Positions 8,345 to 17,737 of a DNA stretch of 64,000 bases are shown in pieces. The notes beneath the pieces are model-generated. The model saw only the letters and a list, made by a program, of their open reading frames with translations. It did not search any database and was not told where the DNA came from. This stretch comes from Pseudaquabacterium pictum (GTDB lineage Bacteria; Pseudomonadota; Gammaproteobacteria; Burkholderiales; Burkholderiaceae_C), in contig NZ_BJCL01000010.1 in assembly GCF_005403045.1 (NCBI RefSeq), forward strand, positions 1 to 64,000, in the 5' to 3' direction. Position numbers and translations under genes: made by a program. Each line of letters starts with the position of its first letter. The stretch's first letter is position 1.

Positions 8345-8774
8345 GATCGGATAGCACGGCCTGGCGCTTGGTGTCGTACTCCGCTGGCGTGATCAGGCCC
8401 CGGTCCAGCAGATCACGCAGCTGCTTCAGGCGCTCGGCTGAACGGCCGCTGGGGCTGGCCGGCCGGGCGCTGCCCGTGCTCAGGCCCGCGGCCCAGTCGC
8501 GCAAGGCGGGGTTCATCTTGCGCAGTGCATCCTCGAACGCCCGTCGACACCGACGCGTAGGGGTTGTAGCGCACGCTGTCGCCGCCACCGCCCGGCGTGG
8601 TCACTTCCAGATTGACCAGATCGTTGGGCAGTAGCCCACCTTGATGGGCAGGGGCTGGCCGGTCGTCGCGGGAATCCGGCCCAGGTCGGGCTCGACATTG
8701 ATCGGGTGCGCGCAGCCACCCAGGACGGCCACGATCAGGCAGGTGGCAAGAAGCTGGACCAGCCGAATGGGTTG
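8345..8774 (-). pseudogene. Frameshifted lipoprotein gene with C-terminal SHOCT domain
   Basis: Three reading frames must be joined to rebuild one protein. Frame 1 (8774-8601) gives a lipoprotein signal, LLATCLIVAVLGGC, then VEPDLGRIPATTGQPLPIKV, and stops. Frame 2 carries PNDLVNLEVTTPGGGGDSVR followed by YNPYASVSTGVR. Frame 3 continues AFEDALRKM and ends in a SHOCT motif, AERLKQLRDLLDRGLITPAE then YDTKRQAVLSDL. Where a stop is expected there is TGG, and the frame runs into the antisense of the dehydrogenase gene. Where a start is expected there is ATT. Two frameshifts plus lost start and stop argue for a real pseudogene rather than one sequencing error. It lies 20 bp downstream of another lipoprotein gene on the same strand. 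Confidence 0.75.
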
Positions 8775-8794
8775 CTACGCGCGCGATCAGTCGA

Positions 8795-9304
8795 TCAGTT
8801 TTTGGCCGGCGCAGGCGGCGCCGATGTGCCAGCCGCCGGTGCCGTGGGGGTGGCCTGGGCAGGGGAGGCCTGTGCAGGTGCGGCTTGCGGCGGTGCAGCC
8901 TGCGTGGTGCTCTTGCCCATCTGCACGGTGATCAGCGTGGGGTAGTCATACGCGGCCCCGGTGGACATGTCCACCCCGGCGCCAATGATGCCGCCGAAGA
9001 TGATGTTGCCGAAGGCCATGGCCTTGGTGCTCGACTTGACCGAAACCAGGCCGGGTTCGAGCGTGTCCTTGTCGCAGCGGACCGACAGATCCTCGAAGCT
9101 GCGCTGGACCATCGTGGAGCCCGGCGTGGTGACGAACCAGGTTCCCTTGTTGTTCGACAGCTTGCAGTTGGCCCCGCTGATCGGCCCGCTGTCGGTGCGG
9201 CTCTCGACCGAAACGCTCTGATTCTGTCCATTCACGATCGATGCGCAGCCGACCAGTTGGGTTGCTGCCAACAAGACCACGCCATTCCAAGACCGAAACA
9301 CCAT
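8795..9304 (-). CDS. Lipoprotein of unknown function
   Basis: A 169-residue protein with a type II signal (NGVVLLAATQLVGC, lipobox LVGC) followed by ASIVNGQNQSVSVESRTD. The middle has GANCKLSNNKGTWFVTTPGS and FGNIIFGGIIGAGVDMSTGA, a pattern of many proteobacterial outer-membrane lipoproteins of unknown role. The C-terminus is a long low-complexity Ala/Pro/Gln/Thr tail. I chose ATG 9304 rather than ATG 9316 because GGGAG sits five bases upstream of it. The broken SHOCT lipoprotein gene follows directly downstream, so the two were probably once an operon. Confidence 0.75.
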   Translation of the reverse strand: MVFRSWNGVVLLAATQLVGCASIVNGQNQSVSVESRTDSGPISGANCKLSNNKGTWFVTTPGSTMVQRSFEDLSVRCDKDTLEPGLVSVKSSTKAMAFGNIIFGGIIGAGVDMSTGAAYDYPTLITVQMGKSTTQAAPPQAAPAQASPAQATPTAPAAGTSAPPAPAKN

Positions 9305-9424
9305 CACTTCTCCCATGAATCATGCTTGCCGACATCGGCCCGCCCATTGTCAGCCAGCGGTTGCCAGGCCCTGGCATTGCCCGCCTGCCAGCGTCGCCGC
9401 TGGTGCTTGCTGCCCCGCGCCTGT

Positions 9425-10054
9425 TCAGGGTGGCGTCACCGGCACCAGCCCGAACCGCGCCACCAGCTGCCCCGGCACCGCCGGCAGGTCGGCGCCGGCG
9501 CCCACCCACAGCCAGCGCACCGGGTGGCGGAACTGGTCGTGGCGCTGCCACAGCGCGGTCAGCGCCAGGCGCAGGGCGGCATGGTCGGCAGCATCGGCCA
9601 GCACCAGGGTGGGTCGGCGCGGCATCCATGCCGTCTGCAGCTGGCGCAGCGCGGCCGGGGCGCTCAGCGCCCAGCCGGCATCCCACGGGTCGCTGGGCAG
9701 GCGGTTGCGCCAGGGCCGGGCATCGTTGACCTTGACCCGCAGCCGCCAGGCCAGGGCCTGCACCTGGGTGGACATGGCGTCCAGCCGCATGCCGCCGTCG
9801 ATCTGCCGCGCGAAGGCATCGGCCCAGCTGGCCAGCGCCTGGGCCTCGGCGCCGGTGGCGCCGCGCAGCGTGCCCACCAGCATGCGCTGGCGCACCCGCG
9901 GCACGGCGCCCTGCAGGCACCAGTGCGTCAGCGCCTGCACCGCCGTGGCCTGGGCCCGCAGCCGCGCCTGGGCCCCGGCGGTGGCCACCGGCGCCCGCAG
10001 GGCCACGGTGTCGTAGCTGGCCTGCAGCCCGACCAGGTAGTCCCGCAGGCTCAC
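9425..10054 (-). CDS. Conserved hypothetical protein coupled to CoA-transferase
   Basis: A 209-residue soluble protein starting at a GTG that overlaps the stop of the CoA-transferase gene (GTGA, 10051-10054). It is rich in Ala, Arg, Leu and Trp and largely helical (MSLRDYLVGLQASYDTVALR at the start, RWLWVGAGADLPAVPGQLVA near the end). I see no catalytic motif, membrane segment or signal peptide, and I do not recognise the family. The overlap implies co-expression with the CoA-transferase, though not necessarily shared function. Confidence 0.6.
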   Translation of the reverse strand: MSLRDYLVGLQASYDTVALRAPVATAGAQARLRAQATAVQALTHWCLQGAVPRVRQRMLVGTLRGATGAEAQALASWADAFARQIDGGMRLDAMSTQVQALAWRLRVKVNDARPWRNRLPSDPWDAGWALSAPAALRQLQTAWMPRRPTLVLADAADHAALRLALTALWQRHDQFRHPVRWLWVGAGADLPAVPGQLVARFGLVPVTPP

Positions 10055-11268
10055 GCCGGTGCCTCGCCAGGCTTGCGGCGCTGGGCCAGGCTGCCCAGCA
10101 CCTGGTCGGTGTGCTGGCCCAGCGTGGGTGCCGGGCTGCGGATGGCTCCGGGCGTGGCGCTGAGCTTGGGCACGATGCCGGGCACGGCCAGTTGCAGGCC
10201 ATCGGGCGTGGTGGCCGCTTCGATCATGCCGCGGGCCAGGAAGTGCGGATCGCCGGCGATGTCGGCCACGGTGTAGATGCGCCCGGCCGGCACGCTGGCG
10301 GCCTGCAGCACCGCCACCACGTCGGCCACCGAGCGCTGCACCGTCCAGGCGGTGATGGCGGCGTCCAGTTCATCGACCCGCGCGGCGCGCATCGCGTTGT
10401 CGGCCAGGCCCGGGTCGGCACCCAGGTCGTCGCGGCCGATGGCGGCCATCAGCCGCTTGAAGATGCTGTCGCCATTGCCGCCGATGACCACCTGGCCGTC
10501 GGCGCAGCGGTAGGCGTTGCTCGGCGCGATGCCGGGCAGGGCGCTGCCAGCAGGCTGACGCACGGTGCCGAAGGCGCTGTACTCGGGCAGCAGGCTTTCC
10601 ATGCAGTTGAAGACCGATTCATACAGCGCCACGTCCACCACCTGGCCGCGGCCCTTCGGTGCGTCAGGGCTAATGCTGCGCTGCCGCGCCTGCAGCGCCA
10701 GCAGCACGCCGATCACGCCGTGCAGCGCGGCCAGGGTGTCGCCCAGGCTGACGCCGGCACGCACCGGCGGGCGGCCGGGCTCGCCCATCAGGTGGCGCAG
10801 GCCGCCCATGGCCTCGGCCACCACGGCGAAGCCGGGCAGGTCGCGGTAGGGGCCGGTCTGGCCGTAGCCGCTGATGCGCAGCATGACCAACCCCGGGTTG
10901 GCCGCGGCCAGCGTCTCGTAGCCCAGGCCCCATTTCTCCAGCGTGCCGGGCTTGAAGTTCTCGATCAGCACATCGCACTCGGCGGCCAGCGCGGCCACGT
11001 CGGCGCGGCCCTGGTCGGTGCGCAGGTCCAGCACCACGCTGCGCTTGTTGCGGCTCTGCACCTGCCACCACACGCTGGTGCCCTGGTGCAGCAGGCGCCA
11101 CAGCCGCAGCGGGTCGCCATCGCCGGGCGGCTCGACCTTGATCACGTCGGCGCCGAAGTCGCCCAGGGTCTTGCCGGCAAACGGACCGGCGATCAGCTGG
11201 CCCAGTTCCAGCACCTTCAGCCCGGCCAGCGGGCCGGTGTGGGGGGAGAGGGGTGGCGGCGTCGGCAT
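10051..11268 (-). CDS. CaiB/BaiF (class III) CoA-transferase
   Basis: A 405-residue family III CoA-transferase. It begins with GLKVLELGQLIAGPFAGKTL and DFGADVIKVEPPGDGDP, which form the CoA-binding Rossmann part. Asp177 in GVSLGDTLAALHG aligns with the catalytic aspartate that forms the acyl-anhydride intermediate. Such enzymes move CoA between carboxylic acids (formyl, carnitine, succinyl, arylacyl). The acyl substrate cannot be read from sequence, and no beta-oxidation genes adjoin it. It is divergent from the Old Yellow Enzyme gene across 80 bp, and its 3' end is coupled to the unknown 209-aa gene. Confidence 0.88.
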   Translation of the reverse strand: MPTPPPLSPHTGPLAGLKVLELGQLIAGPFAGKTLGDFGADVIKVEPPGDGDPLRLWRLLHQGTSVWWQVQSRNKRSVVLDLRTDQGRADVAALAAECDVLIENFKPGTLEKWGLGYETLAAANPGLVMLRISGYGQTGPYRDLPGFAVVAEAMGGLRHLMGEPGRPPVRAGVSLGDTLAALHGVIGVLLALQARQRSISPDAPKGRGQVVDVALYESVFNCMESLLPEYSAFGTVRQPAGSALPGIAPSNAYRCADGQVVIGGNGDSIFKRLMAAIGRDDLGADPGLADNAMRAARVDELDAAITAWTVQRSVADVVAVLQAASVPAGRIYTVADIAGDPHFLARGMIEAATTPDGLQLAVPGIVPKLSATPGAIRSPAPTLGQHTDQVLGSLAQRRKPGEAPA

Positions 11269-11348
11269 GATCGCGGATTGTCGCGTCCGCCCGGATGCTT
11301 CCGCGCGGGCGACAGACGCGCGCGCCGCGACAAAGTACGCTTCGCGGC

Positions 11349-12473
11349 ATGACGACCCTCTTCGACCCCATCCAACTCGGCAGCATCGCCCTGGCCAACC
11401 GCATCGTGATGGCGCCGCTGACGCGCAACCGTGCGCCCGGCCAGCTGCCCAATGCGTTGATGCGCGAGTACTACCGCCAGCGCGGCAACCCGGCCACCGG
11501 CGCCGGCCTGATCATCACCGAGGCCACCCAGGTCTGCCCCATGGGCCAGGGCTACCTCGACACCCCCGGCATCCACAGCGCCGAGCAGGTGGCCGGCTGG
11601 CGCGCCATCACCGACGCGGTGCATGCCGAGGGCGGCAAGATCGTGGTGCAGCTGTGGCATGTGGGCCGCATCTCGCACAGCAGCCTGCTGCCCGGTGGCG
11701 CCGCGCCGGTGTCATCCACCGACCGGGCGGCCGCCGGCAAGACCTTCACGAAAGACGGCTTCGTCGACTGCTCGCCGCCGCGCATGCTGCGGACGGACGA
11801 GATCCCGGCGCTGATCAACGACTACCGCCAGGCCGCCCGCCACGCCATCGACGCCGGCTTCGACGGCGTGGAAGTGCACGGCGCCAACGGCTACCTGCTG
11901 GAGCAGTTCCTGCGCGACAGCATCAACGACCGCGCCGATGCCTACGGCGGCAGCATCGCCAACCGCGCCCGGCTGATGGTCGAAGTGATGCAGGCCATCG
12001 TGGCCGAGATCGGCGGCGGCCGCACCGGCATCCGGCTGTCGCCGATCACGCCGGTCAACGACGCCGGCCAGGACAGCGACGCCCAGGCGCTGTACGAACA
12101 CGTGGTGGCGCAGCTGGCTCCGCTGGGCCTGGCCTTCATCCACGTGATCGAAGGCCAGACCGGCGGCGCGCGCGACCTCACCGCCAAGGGCGTGAAGCCC
12201 TTCGACTACGCCGCGCTGCGTGCGCTCTACAACGGCCCGTGGATGGTGAACAACGGCTACAGCCGTCCCATGGCGCTGGACGCGGTGGCCAGCGGCGCGG
12301 CCGATCTGGTCGCCTTCGGCAAGCCCTTCATCAGCAACCCGGACCTGGGCGCCCGCCTGCGGGCTGATGCGCCCTGGCAGCCGCTGGTGCAGGCCACGCT
12401 GTATGGCGGTGGCGCCGCCGGCTACACCGACTACCCCACGCTGAACATGGCCAACCCCGCCGCCACCGCCTGA
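11349..12473 (+). CDS. NADH:flavin oxidoreductase, Old Yellow Enzyme family (NemA-like)
   Basis: A 374-residue FMN-dependent ene-reductase of the N-ethylmaleimide/xenobiotic reductase type. Landmarks are FDPIQLGSIALANRIVMAPL, the substrate/FMN loop VVQLWHVGRISH, GFDGVEVHGANGYLLEQFL, DRADAYGGSIANRARLM, and a C-terminal NGYSRPMALDAVASGAADLV with FGKPFISNPDL. The enzymes reduce activated C=C bonds or nitro-esters with NAD(P)H in the cytosol. Length fits the family (about 360-375). The next gene begins two bases after its stop, so co-transcription with the AbrB-type permease is likely. Confidence 0.92.
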   Translation: MTTLFDPIQLGSIALANRIVMAPLTRNRAPGQLPNALMREYYRQRGNPATGAGLIITEATQVCPMGQGYLDTPGIHSAEQVAGWRAITDAVHAEGGKIVVQLWHVGRISHSSLLPGGAAPVSSTDRAAAGKTFTKDGFVDCSPPRMLRTDEIPALINDYRQAARHAIDAGFDGVEVHGANGYLLEQFLRDSINDRADAYGGSIANRARLMVEVMQAIVAEIGGGRTGIRLSPITPVNDAGQDSDAQALYEHVVAQLAPLGLAFIHVIEGQTGGARDLTAKGVKPFDYAALRALYNGPWMVNNGYSRPMALDAVASGAADLVAFGKPFISNPDLGARLRADAPWQPLVQATLYGGGAAGYTDYPTLNMANPAATA

Positions 12474-12475
12474 GC

Positions 12476-13549
12476 GTGGCGGGTTGGTCTGCCGGCCCGC
12501 GGTCTGCCGGGCTGCGGGTGGCCGGCACCCTGCTGCTGGCCGCGGCCGCCGGCGCGGCAGCGCAGGCCCTGCACTGGCCGCTGCCCTGGGTGATCGGCCC
12601 GCTGCTGGTCACCGCGCTGGGCAGCGCGGCCGGGCTGCCGCTGGCGGCGTCGCACCGGCTGCGCAACGCCGGCCAGTGGCTCATCGGCACCGCGCTGGGC
12701 CTGTACTTCACGCCCGTGGTGGTGGCGGTGGTGGCCGGCCTGGCGCCGGCCATTGCGCTGGGCGTGGCCTGGGCGCTGCTGCTGGGCCATGGCTTCTACC
12801 TGTTCCTGCGCCGCTGGGAGCCGGGGCCCGCGCTGCAGCCGGCCTCGGCCTACTTTGCCGCGGCCATCGGCGGCGCCTCCGAGATGGCGCTGCTGGCCGA
12901 GCGTGAACGCGCCCAGGTCGACCGGGTGGCGTCGGCGCACTCGCTGCGGGTGCTGATCGTGGTGGTGCTGATCCCGTTCACCTACCAGGCGGTGGGGGTG
13001 CACGGCGCCGACCAGGCCATCCAGGCCACCGGCATGGTGCAGCCGGCCGGCCTGCTGATGCTGCTGGCCGCCACCGCGGCCGGCGGCGCGGTGATGCAGG
13101 CGCTGCGCGTGCCCAACCCCTGGGTGCTGGGCGCGCTGGCGGTGTGCATGGTGCTCACCGGCAGCGGTGTCAGCTGGTCGGCCATGCCGCGGCCGCTGGC
13201 CGATGCGGCGCAGCTGGCCATCGCGGTGACGCTGGGCGTGCGCTTCACGCCGGACTCGGTGCGTGCCGCGCCGCGCTGGCTGGGCGCTGTGGCGCTGGGC
13301 ACGCTGGGCATGATCGGGCTGTCGGCCGGCTTTGCCGCGCTGCTGGCCTGGGGCTGGGGGCTGCATCCGGCCACCGCGCTGCTGGCCACCTCACCCGGCG
13401 GCATGGCCGAGATGGCCATCACCGCCAGCGTGCTGGGGCTGGGCGTGCCGGTGGTCACCGCCTTCCATGTGGTGCGCTATGCGGCGGTGCTGGTGCTCAC
13501 CGGCCCGCTGTGGCGGCTGGAGGCGGCGCGGCTGGCGCGCCGGGGCTGA
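12476..13549 (+). CDS. AbrB-family integral membrane permease
   Basis: A 357-residue protein with about ten membrane segments arranged as two repeats, the layout of the AbrB duplication family (sometimes mislabelled ammonia monooxygenase). Repeat hallmarks are LHWPLPWVIGPLLVTALGSA and, in the second half, RVPNPWVLGALAVCMVLTGS. FAAAIGGASEMALLAE and LLATSPGGMAEMAITA are the matching GGxxEMA signatures. The substrate is unknown. The start is GTG 12476, two bases after the upstream stop, so it is probably translated by coupling. It ends tail to tail with the MOSC gene. Confidence 0.82.
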   Translation: MAGWSAGPRSAGLRVAGTLLLAAAAGAAAQALHWPLPWVIGPLLVTALGSAAGLPLAASHRLRNAGQWLIGTALGLYFTPVVVAVVAGLAPAIALGVAWALLLGHGFYLFLRRWEPGPALQPASAYFAAAIGGASEMALLAERERAQVDRVASAHSLRVLIVVVLIPFTYQAVGVHGADQAIQATGMVQPAGLLMLLAATAAGGAVMQALRVPNPWVLGALAVCMVLTGSGVSWSAMPRPLADAAQLAIAVTLGVRFTPDSVRAAPRWLGAVALGTLGMIGLSAGFAALLAWGWGLHPATALLATSPGGMAEMAITASVLGLGVPVVTAFHVVRYAAVLVLTGPLWRLEAARLARRG

Positions 13550-13555
13550 CCCGGC

Positions 13556-14136
13556 TCAGCGCCAGGTCGCCCGGCCCCGCTGGTGCTTGGCCAGGAACAG
13601 CTCGCGCAGGTTCACCTCGCGCGGGCCGGGCACCAGGGTGAATTCTTCCCCCGCCTGCAGGCTGCCCGGGTGCAGCACCGCCAGGTAGGCGCCGCAGTAG
13701 CCGCTCTGGTTCATCAGGCTGCTGGCCTGCGGAAAGCCCATCACCGCGTTGAACTTGAAGCAAGGGTTGCGCGGCTCGCTCACCACCAGGGTGCAGCCGG
13801 GCAGGCGCAGCTGGTCGCCGATCCACAACTGGCTCTCGTCGATGCCATCGACTGTGAGGTTCTCGCCGAACAGCCCCGGGGCGATCGGCGCATCGGCCGC
13901 CGCCACGCCGGCCTGGGCGCGCACTGTCTGCCAGAACGGATGGTGCACCACAGGGTACAGGTACACCGCCTTGCTCTGGCCGCCGTGCACGCTCTGGTCG
14001 GCCTGTTCGTCGCCGGCCAGGCCCAGCGGGCCCACGGCCACCGGACCGGCCACTGGCTGCTTGCCGATGGCGGTGGCAATGGCGCGGCCCTGGATCAGCC
14101 GGGTGGCTGCGGCGGCTGTGTTGACGCTGAGAATTT

Positions 14137-14140
<4 letters not shown>
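13556..14140 (-). CDS. MOSC domain protein (YiiM-like)
   Basis: A 194-residue MOSC-domain protein. [20 protein letters not shown] is the characteristic GDxQxDxxxHGG motif, followed by [10 protein letters not shown] and [20 protein letters not shown], with the conserved Cys in PRNPCFK. MOSC proteins bind molybdenum cofactor or handle sulfur/Moco reduction of N-hydroxylated compounds. The ATG at 14140 overlaps the stop of the ABC ATPase gene by 4 bp (ATGA). It is therefore the last gene of the adaptor-permease-ATPase operon, an odd partner for an exporter. Confidence 0.88.
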
Positions 14141-14879
<739 letters not shown>

Positions 14880-14883
<4 letters not shown>

Positions 14884-16115
14884 AGCCGGATCGCCTGCGC
14901 CGGGTCCAGCGCCGCGGCCCGCCGGGCGGGCGCCACCGCCGCCAGCACGCCGCACAGCGTGGCGATGGCGGCAATGCGCAGCGCCAGCCCCGGCGCCAGC
15001 GTGATGTTGAACAGCGGCAGGCCGTCGGAGCCCTTGACGAAGCTGGTGAAGGCCCAGATCAGCGCCACCGCCAGCAGCACGCCCAGCGCCGAGCCCAGCG
15101 CGCCGACGATGGCGCCCTGCAGCAGGAAGATGCGCAGCACCTGGCCGCGGGTGGCGCCCATCGCCCGCAGGATGCCGATCTCGCGCTGCTTCTGCACCAC
15201 GCTGACCACCAGCACGCTGGCGATGCCCAGCACCACCACCACCATCACCACCGCGCGGATCAGCCCGGTGCTGACCGACTGCGCGTTCAGCGCCGACACC
15301 AGCGGCGCATTGGTGTCCTGCCAGCTCTCCACCTTGTAGGGCCAGCGCCGGGCCAGGCCGGCGGCGATGTCCGGCGCGGCCCACACGTCGGTCAGCACCA
15401 GGTCGAGGTTGGTGGCGCCGCCGGGCAGGCCGACCAGGCTCTGCGCCGCGCGCAGCGGCACGATGACGGTGCGTCGGTTCAGCTCGCGCACGCCCAGGTC
15501 GACCAGGGCGGTGATGCGCACCGCGTCGGTCACGCTGCCGCTGCTGCTGCTGGTGACCACCGCCACCCGGTCGCCCACCCGCACGCCCAGGTCGGCGGCC
15601 AGGTCGCGGCCCAGGATGGCCTCGCCCGGCCCCAGCCGGGCGCTGCCGGCCACCACCTTGCTGCGCAGGTTGACGATGCGGTCGTAGCGGTCCAGCTCCA
15701 CGCCCACCAGGGCGATGGACTTGCTGGCCTCGCCGCGCTGGGCCAGGCCGGCGCCGGCCACCATCGGCGACACGCCGGCCACGCCGGGCAGGGCTTCCAG
15801 CACCGGCACCAGCGCCGCCCAGTTGGCCACCGAGCGCGGCCGCTGCGCACGCGGCTGGGTCTGCTGCAGCGCGGTGGTGCCGGCCGGCGGCGCGGCGGCG
15901 GCCACCACCTCGTCGGGCGGGCTCAGCGTGATGTGCGGCTGCGCGCCCAGCGTCTTCTCCAGCGTGTTGGCCTGCAGGCCCGCGATCAGCGCCGAGATGT
16001 AGGCCACCACCGCCACGCCGGCGGCCACCCCGACGATGATCAGCAGGCTCTGCATGCGGCCTTCGCGCAGGAAGCGCAGCGCCACGCGGCGTTCGAAGCC
16101 CAGCCCGATGGCCAT
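14880..16115 (-). CDS. ABC transporter permease, MacB/LolC (FtsX) type
   Basis: A 411-residue permease with one N-terminal membrane segment ([20 protein letters not shown]), a large periplasmic MacB_PCD-like domain (~50-280), and a C-terminal FtsX domain with three segments. [19 protein letters not shown] is the coupling-helix motif contacting the ATPase. The C-terminus ends [15 protein letters not shown], typical of the family. With the adaptor gene 8 bp upstream and the ATPase overlapping downstream, it forms a MacAB-like export or envelope-lipoprotein system. The substrate is not evident. Confidence 0.9.
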
Positions 16116-16123
16116 GGCCTGGC

Positions 16124-17389
16124 TCAGCGGCCCATGGCGTTGCCGAGCGCCGCGCCGGATTCGCCGGTGGCCTTGGCGCCGCTGGCCGGTGTGGCGCCGG
16201 TGTCGGCCTGCACCCGCTGGCCCGGCACGGCGGCGCCCAGCAGCACCACATCACCGGCGGCCAGGCCGTCCAGCACCTCGGCGCCGTCCAGCGTGCGCAG
16301 GCCCAGGCGCAGGCGCTGCAGCACCACGCGGCCGTCGCGCAGCACATGCACCTGTGCCGTGTCGCCGTCCGACGGACCCACCAGTGCGGCGGTGGGCAGC
16401 ACCAGCGCACGGTCACGCCGGCCGGTCTCCACCTGCACCGACAGCGTCATGTCCTCGCGCAGGAAGGGCGGCGGCGCCTGCGGCAGGCCCAGCTTCACCT
16501 CCACCGCGCCGCGCTGGGCGTCGACCAGCGGTGCGATCACCAGCACCTGGGCGGCAAAGCGCTGGCCGGGGTAGGCGTCGGCCACCACGCTGGCCGTCTG
16601 GCCGGGCTGCAGCTGGCCCAGGTAGCGTTCATCCACCTGGCCCACCAGCTGCACCGGGCCCTGCAGCGCCAGCGCCAGCAGCGCGCGGCCAGGCTGCACG
16701 ATCTGGCCCGGTTCCACCAGCCGCTGCAGCACCCGGCCGTCGGCCGGCGCCAGCAGCCGGGCCTGGTCCAGCCGCGCTGCGGCGGCCGCCACGGCGGCCC
16801 GGGCCAGCGCCAGCTGGGCATCGGCCTGGGCCACGTCGCTGCCCTGGTCGGCGATGGCGGCGCGTTGGGCGCTGGCGCCGTCGCGCTGGGCCTGGGCCAC
16901 GGCCACCGCGCGCTGGGCGTCATCGAGGCGGGCCTGGCTGAGGAAGCCGCGCGCCACCAGGTCCTGGGTGCGGCGCAGGTCGGCCTGGGCGGCCAGCAGG
17001 GTGGAATCGGTCTGCGCCACCGTGGCCTGGGCGGCGCTGCGGCCGGTGCTGCGCAGCCCGGCCAGCCGCGCGGCGGCCTGTTGTGCGCTGGCCTGGGCCT
17101 GGGCGAGTGCGGCGCGCAGTTCGGTGTCTTCCAGCTGCACCAGCGGCTGGCCGGCGCGCACGCTGGCACCCTCGGCCACCAGCACGGCCGACACCCGGCC
17201 GGTGACGGTGGCGCCCAGCTCCACCCGCTGCAGTGCGGCCACCCGGGCGGCAAACAACAGGCTGCGCACCAGCGGCGCCGGCTGCAGCACCACGGCCGGC
17301 ACCAGCGGCGGACGCGCCGCCCACCACAGGGCTGCGCCGGCCAGCACCGCCAACCCGACCAGCAGCACAACGATCAGGCGGCGAGACAT
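16124..17389 (-). CDS. Periplasmic adaptor (HlyD/MacA-like membrane fusion protein)
   Basis: A 421-residue adaptor with an N-terminal anchor ([20 protein letters not shown]). A biotinyl-lipoyl half-motif follows ([20 protein letters not shown]), then an Ala/Gln-rich coiled-coil hairpin (~95-210), the second lipoyl half ([20 protein letters not shown]), and beta-barrel domains ending near residue 380. It is the first gene of the operon and should bridge the MacB-like permease to an outer-membrane channel, which is not encoded nearby. The last ~40 residues are a variable Thr/Ala/Gly tail. Confidence 0.9.
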   Translation of the reverse strand: MSRRLIVVLLVGLAVLAGAALWWAARPPLVPAVVLQPAPLVRSLLFAARVAALQRVELGATVTGRVSAVLVAEGASVRAGQPLVQLEDTELRAALAQAQASAQQAAARLAGLRSTGRSAAQATVAQTDSTLLAAQADLRRTQDLVARGFLSQARLDDAQRAVAVAQAQRDGASAQRAAIADQGSDVAQADAQLALARAAVAAAAARLDQARLLAPADGRVLQRLVEPGQIVQPGRALLALALQGPVQLVGQVDERYLGQLQPGQTASVVADAYPGQRFAAQVLVIAPLVDAQRGAVEVKLGLPQAPPPFLREDMTLSVQVETGRRDRALVLPTAALVGPSDGDTAQVHVLRDGRVVLQRLRLGLRTLDGAEVLDGLAAGDVVLLGAAVPGQRVQADTGATPASGAKATGESGAALGNAMGR

Positions 17390-17737
17390 GCACGCATTGT
17401 TTCACCTGCACCGGTCCGGGGCATGACCGACCTCAAGGACCGTGCATCACTTCATACGGAATCTGCATGACCCCCATGGACCCGGTGGTTACGGGCCTAT
17501 TACACTCATTTGACAATGCGCCAGCCGTGTACAGCGCGGCATGGTGGCCCGGCGACGAAGTAACCGCTTCGTGACTGCTCCTGGCGGCCCCCGGCACCGT
17601 TCTTGGCCCCGACCGCCCGCAAGGAACACCCCCTCCTCCTCCTCCAGCACGCGGCATTGCACGAGCCTCGTTGGCAGCGCCCACGGCGTGGCTCCTGCAA
17701 TTCCGTCTTTCAAACCTCAGCCTGATTGGAGCCCTTG
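17390..17737. promoter_or_regulatory. Long leader/divergent region before pckG
   Basis: A 348-bp gap between the adaptor gene (leftward) and pckG (rightward). It has a less GC-rich core with a perfect TTGACA at 17510-17515, but no good -10 at the matching distance. ACGAAG at 17555-17560 and CTTCGT at 17567-17572 form a 6-bp inverted repeat with a 6-base loop, a possible operator. A CCTCCTCCTCCT run lies near 17633. GGAG at 17728-17731 is six bases before the pckG ATG and is its ribosome binding site. No convincing leader peptide is seen. Confidence 0.35.

Noticed and set aside
17397-17415. TGTTTCACCTGCACCG, half of a parS site
   Set aside because: Only the left half matches the parS consensus and the dyad is lost; it is 33 kb from parB and within normal chance.
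17510-17538. Complete sigma-70 promoter with TTGACA before pckG
   Set aside because: No -10-like hexamer occurs at 16-18 bp, so I report only the -35-like match within the leader.
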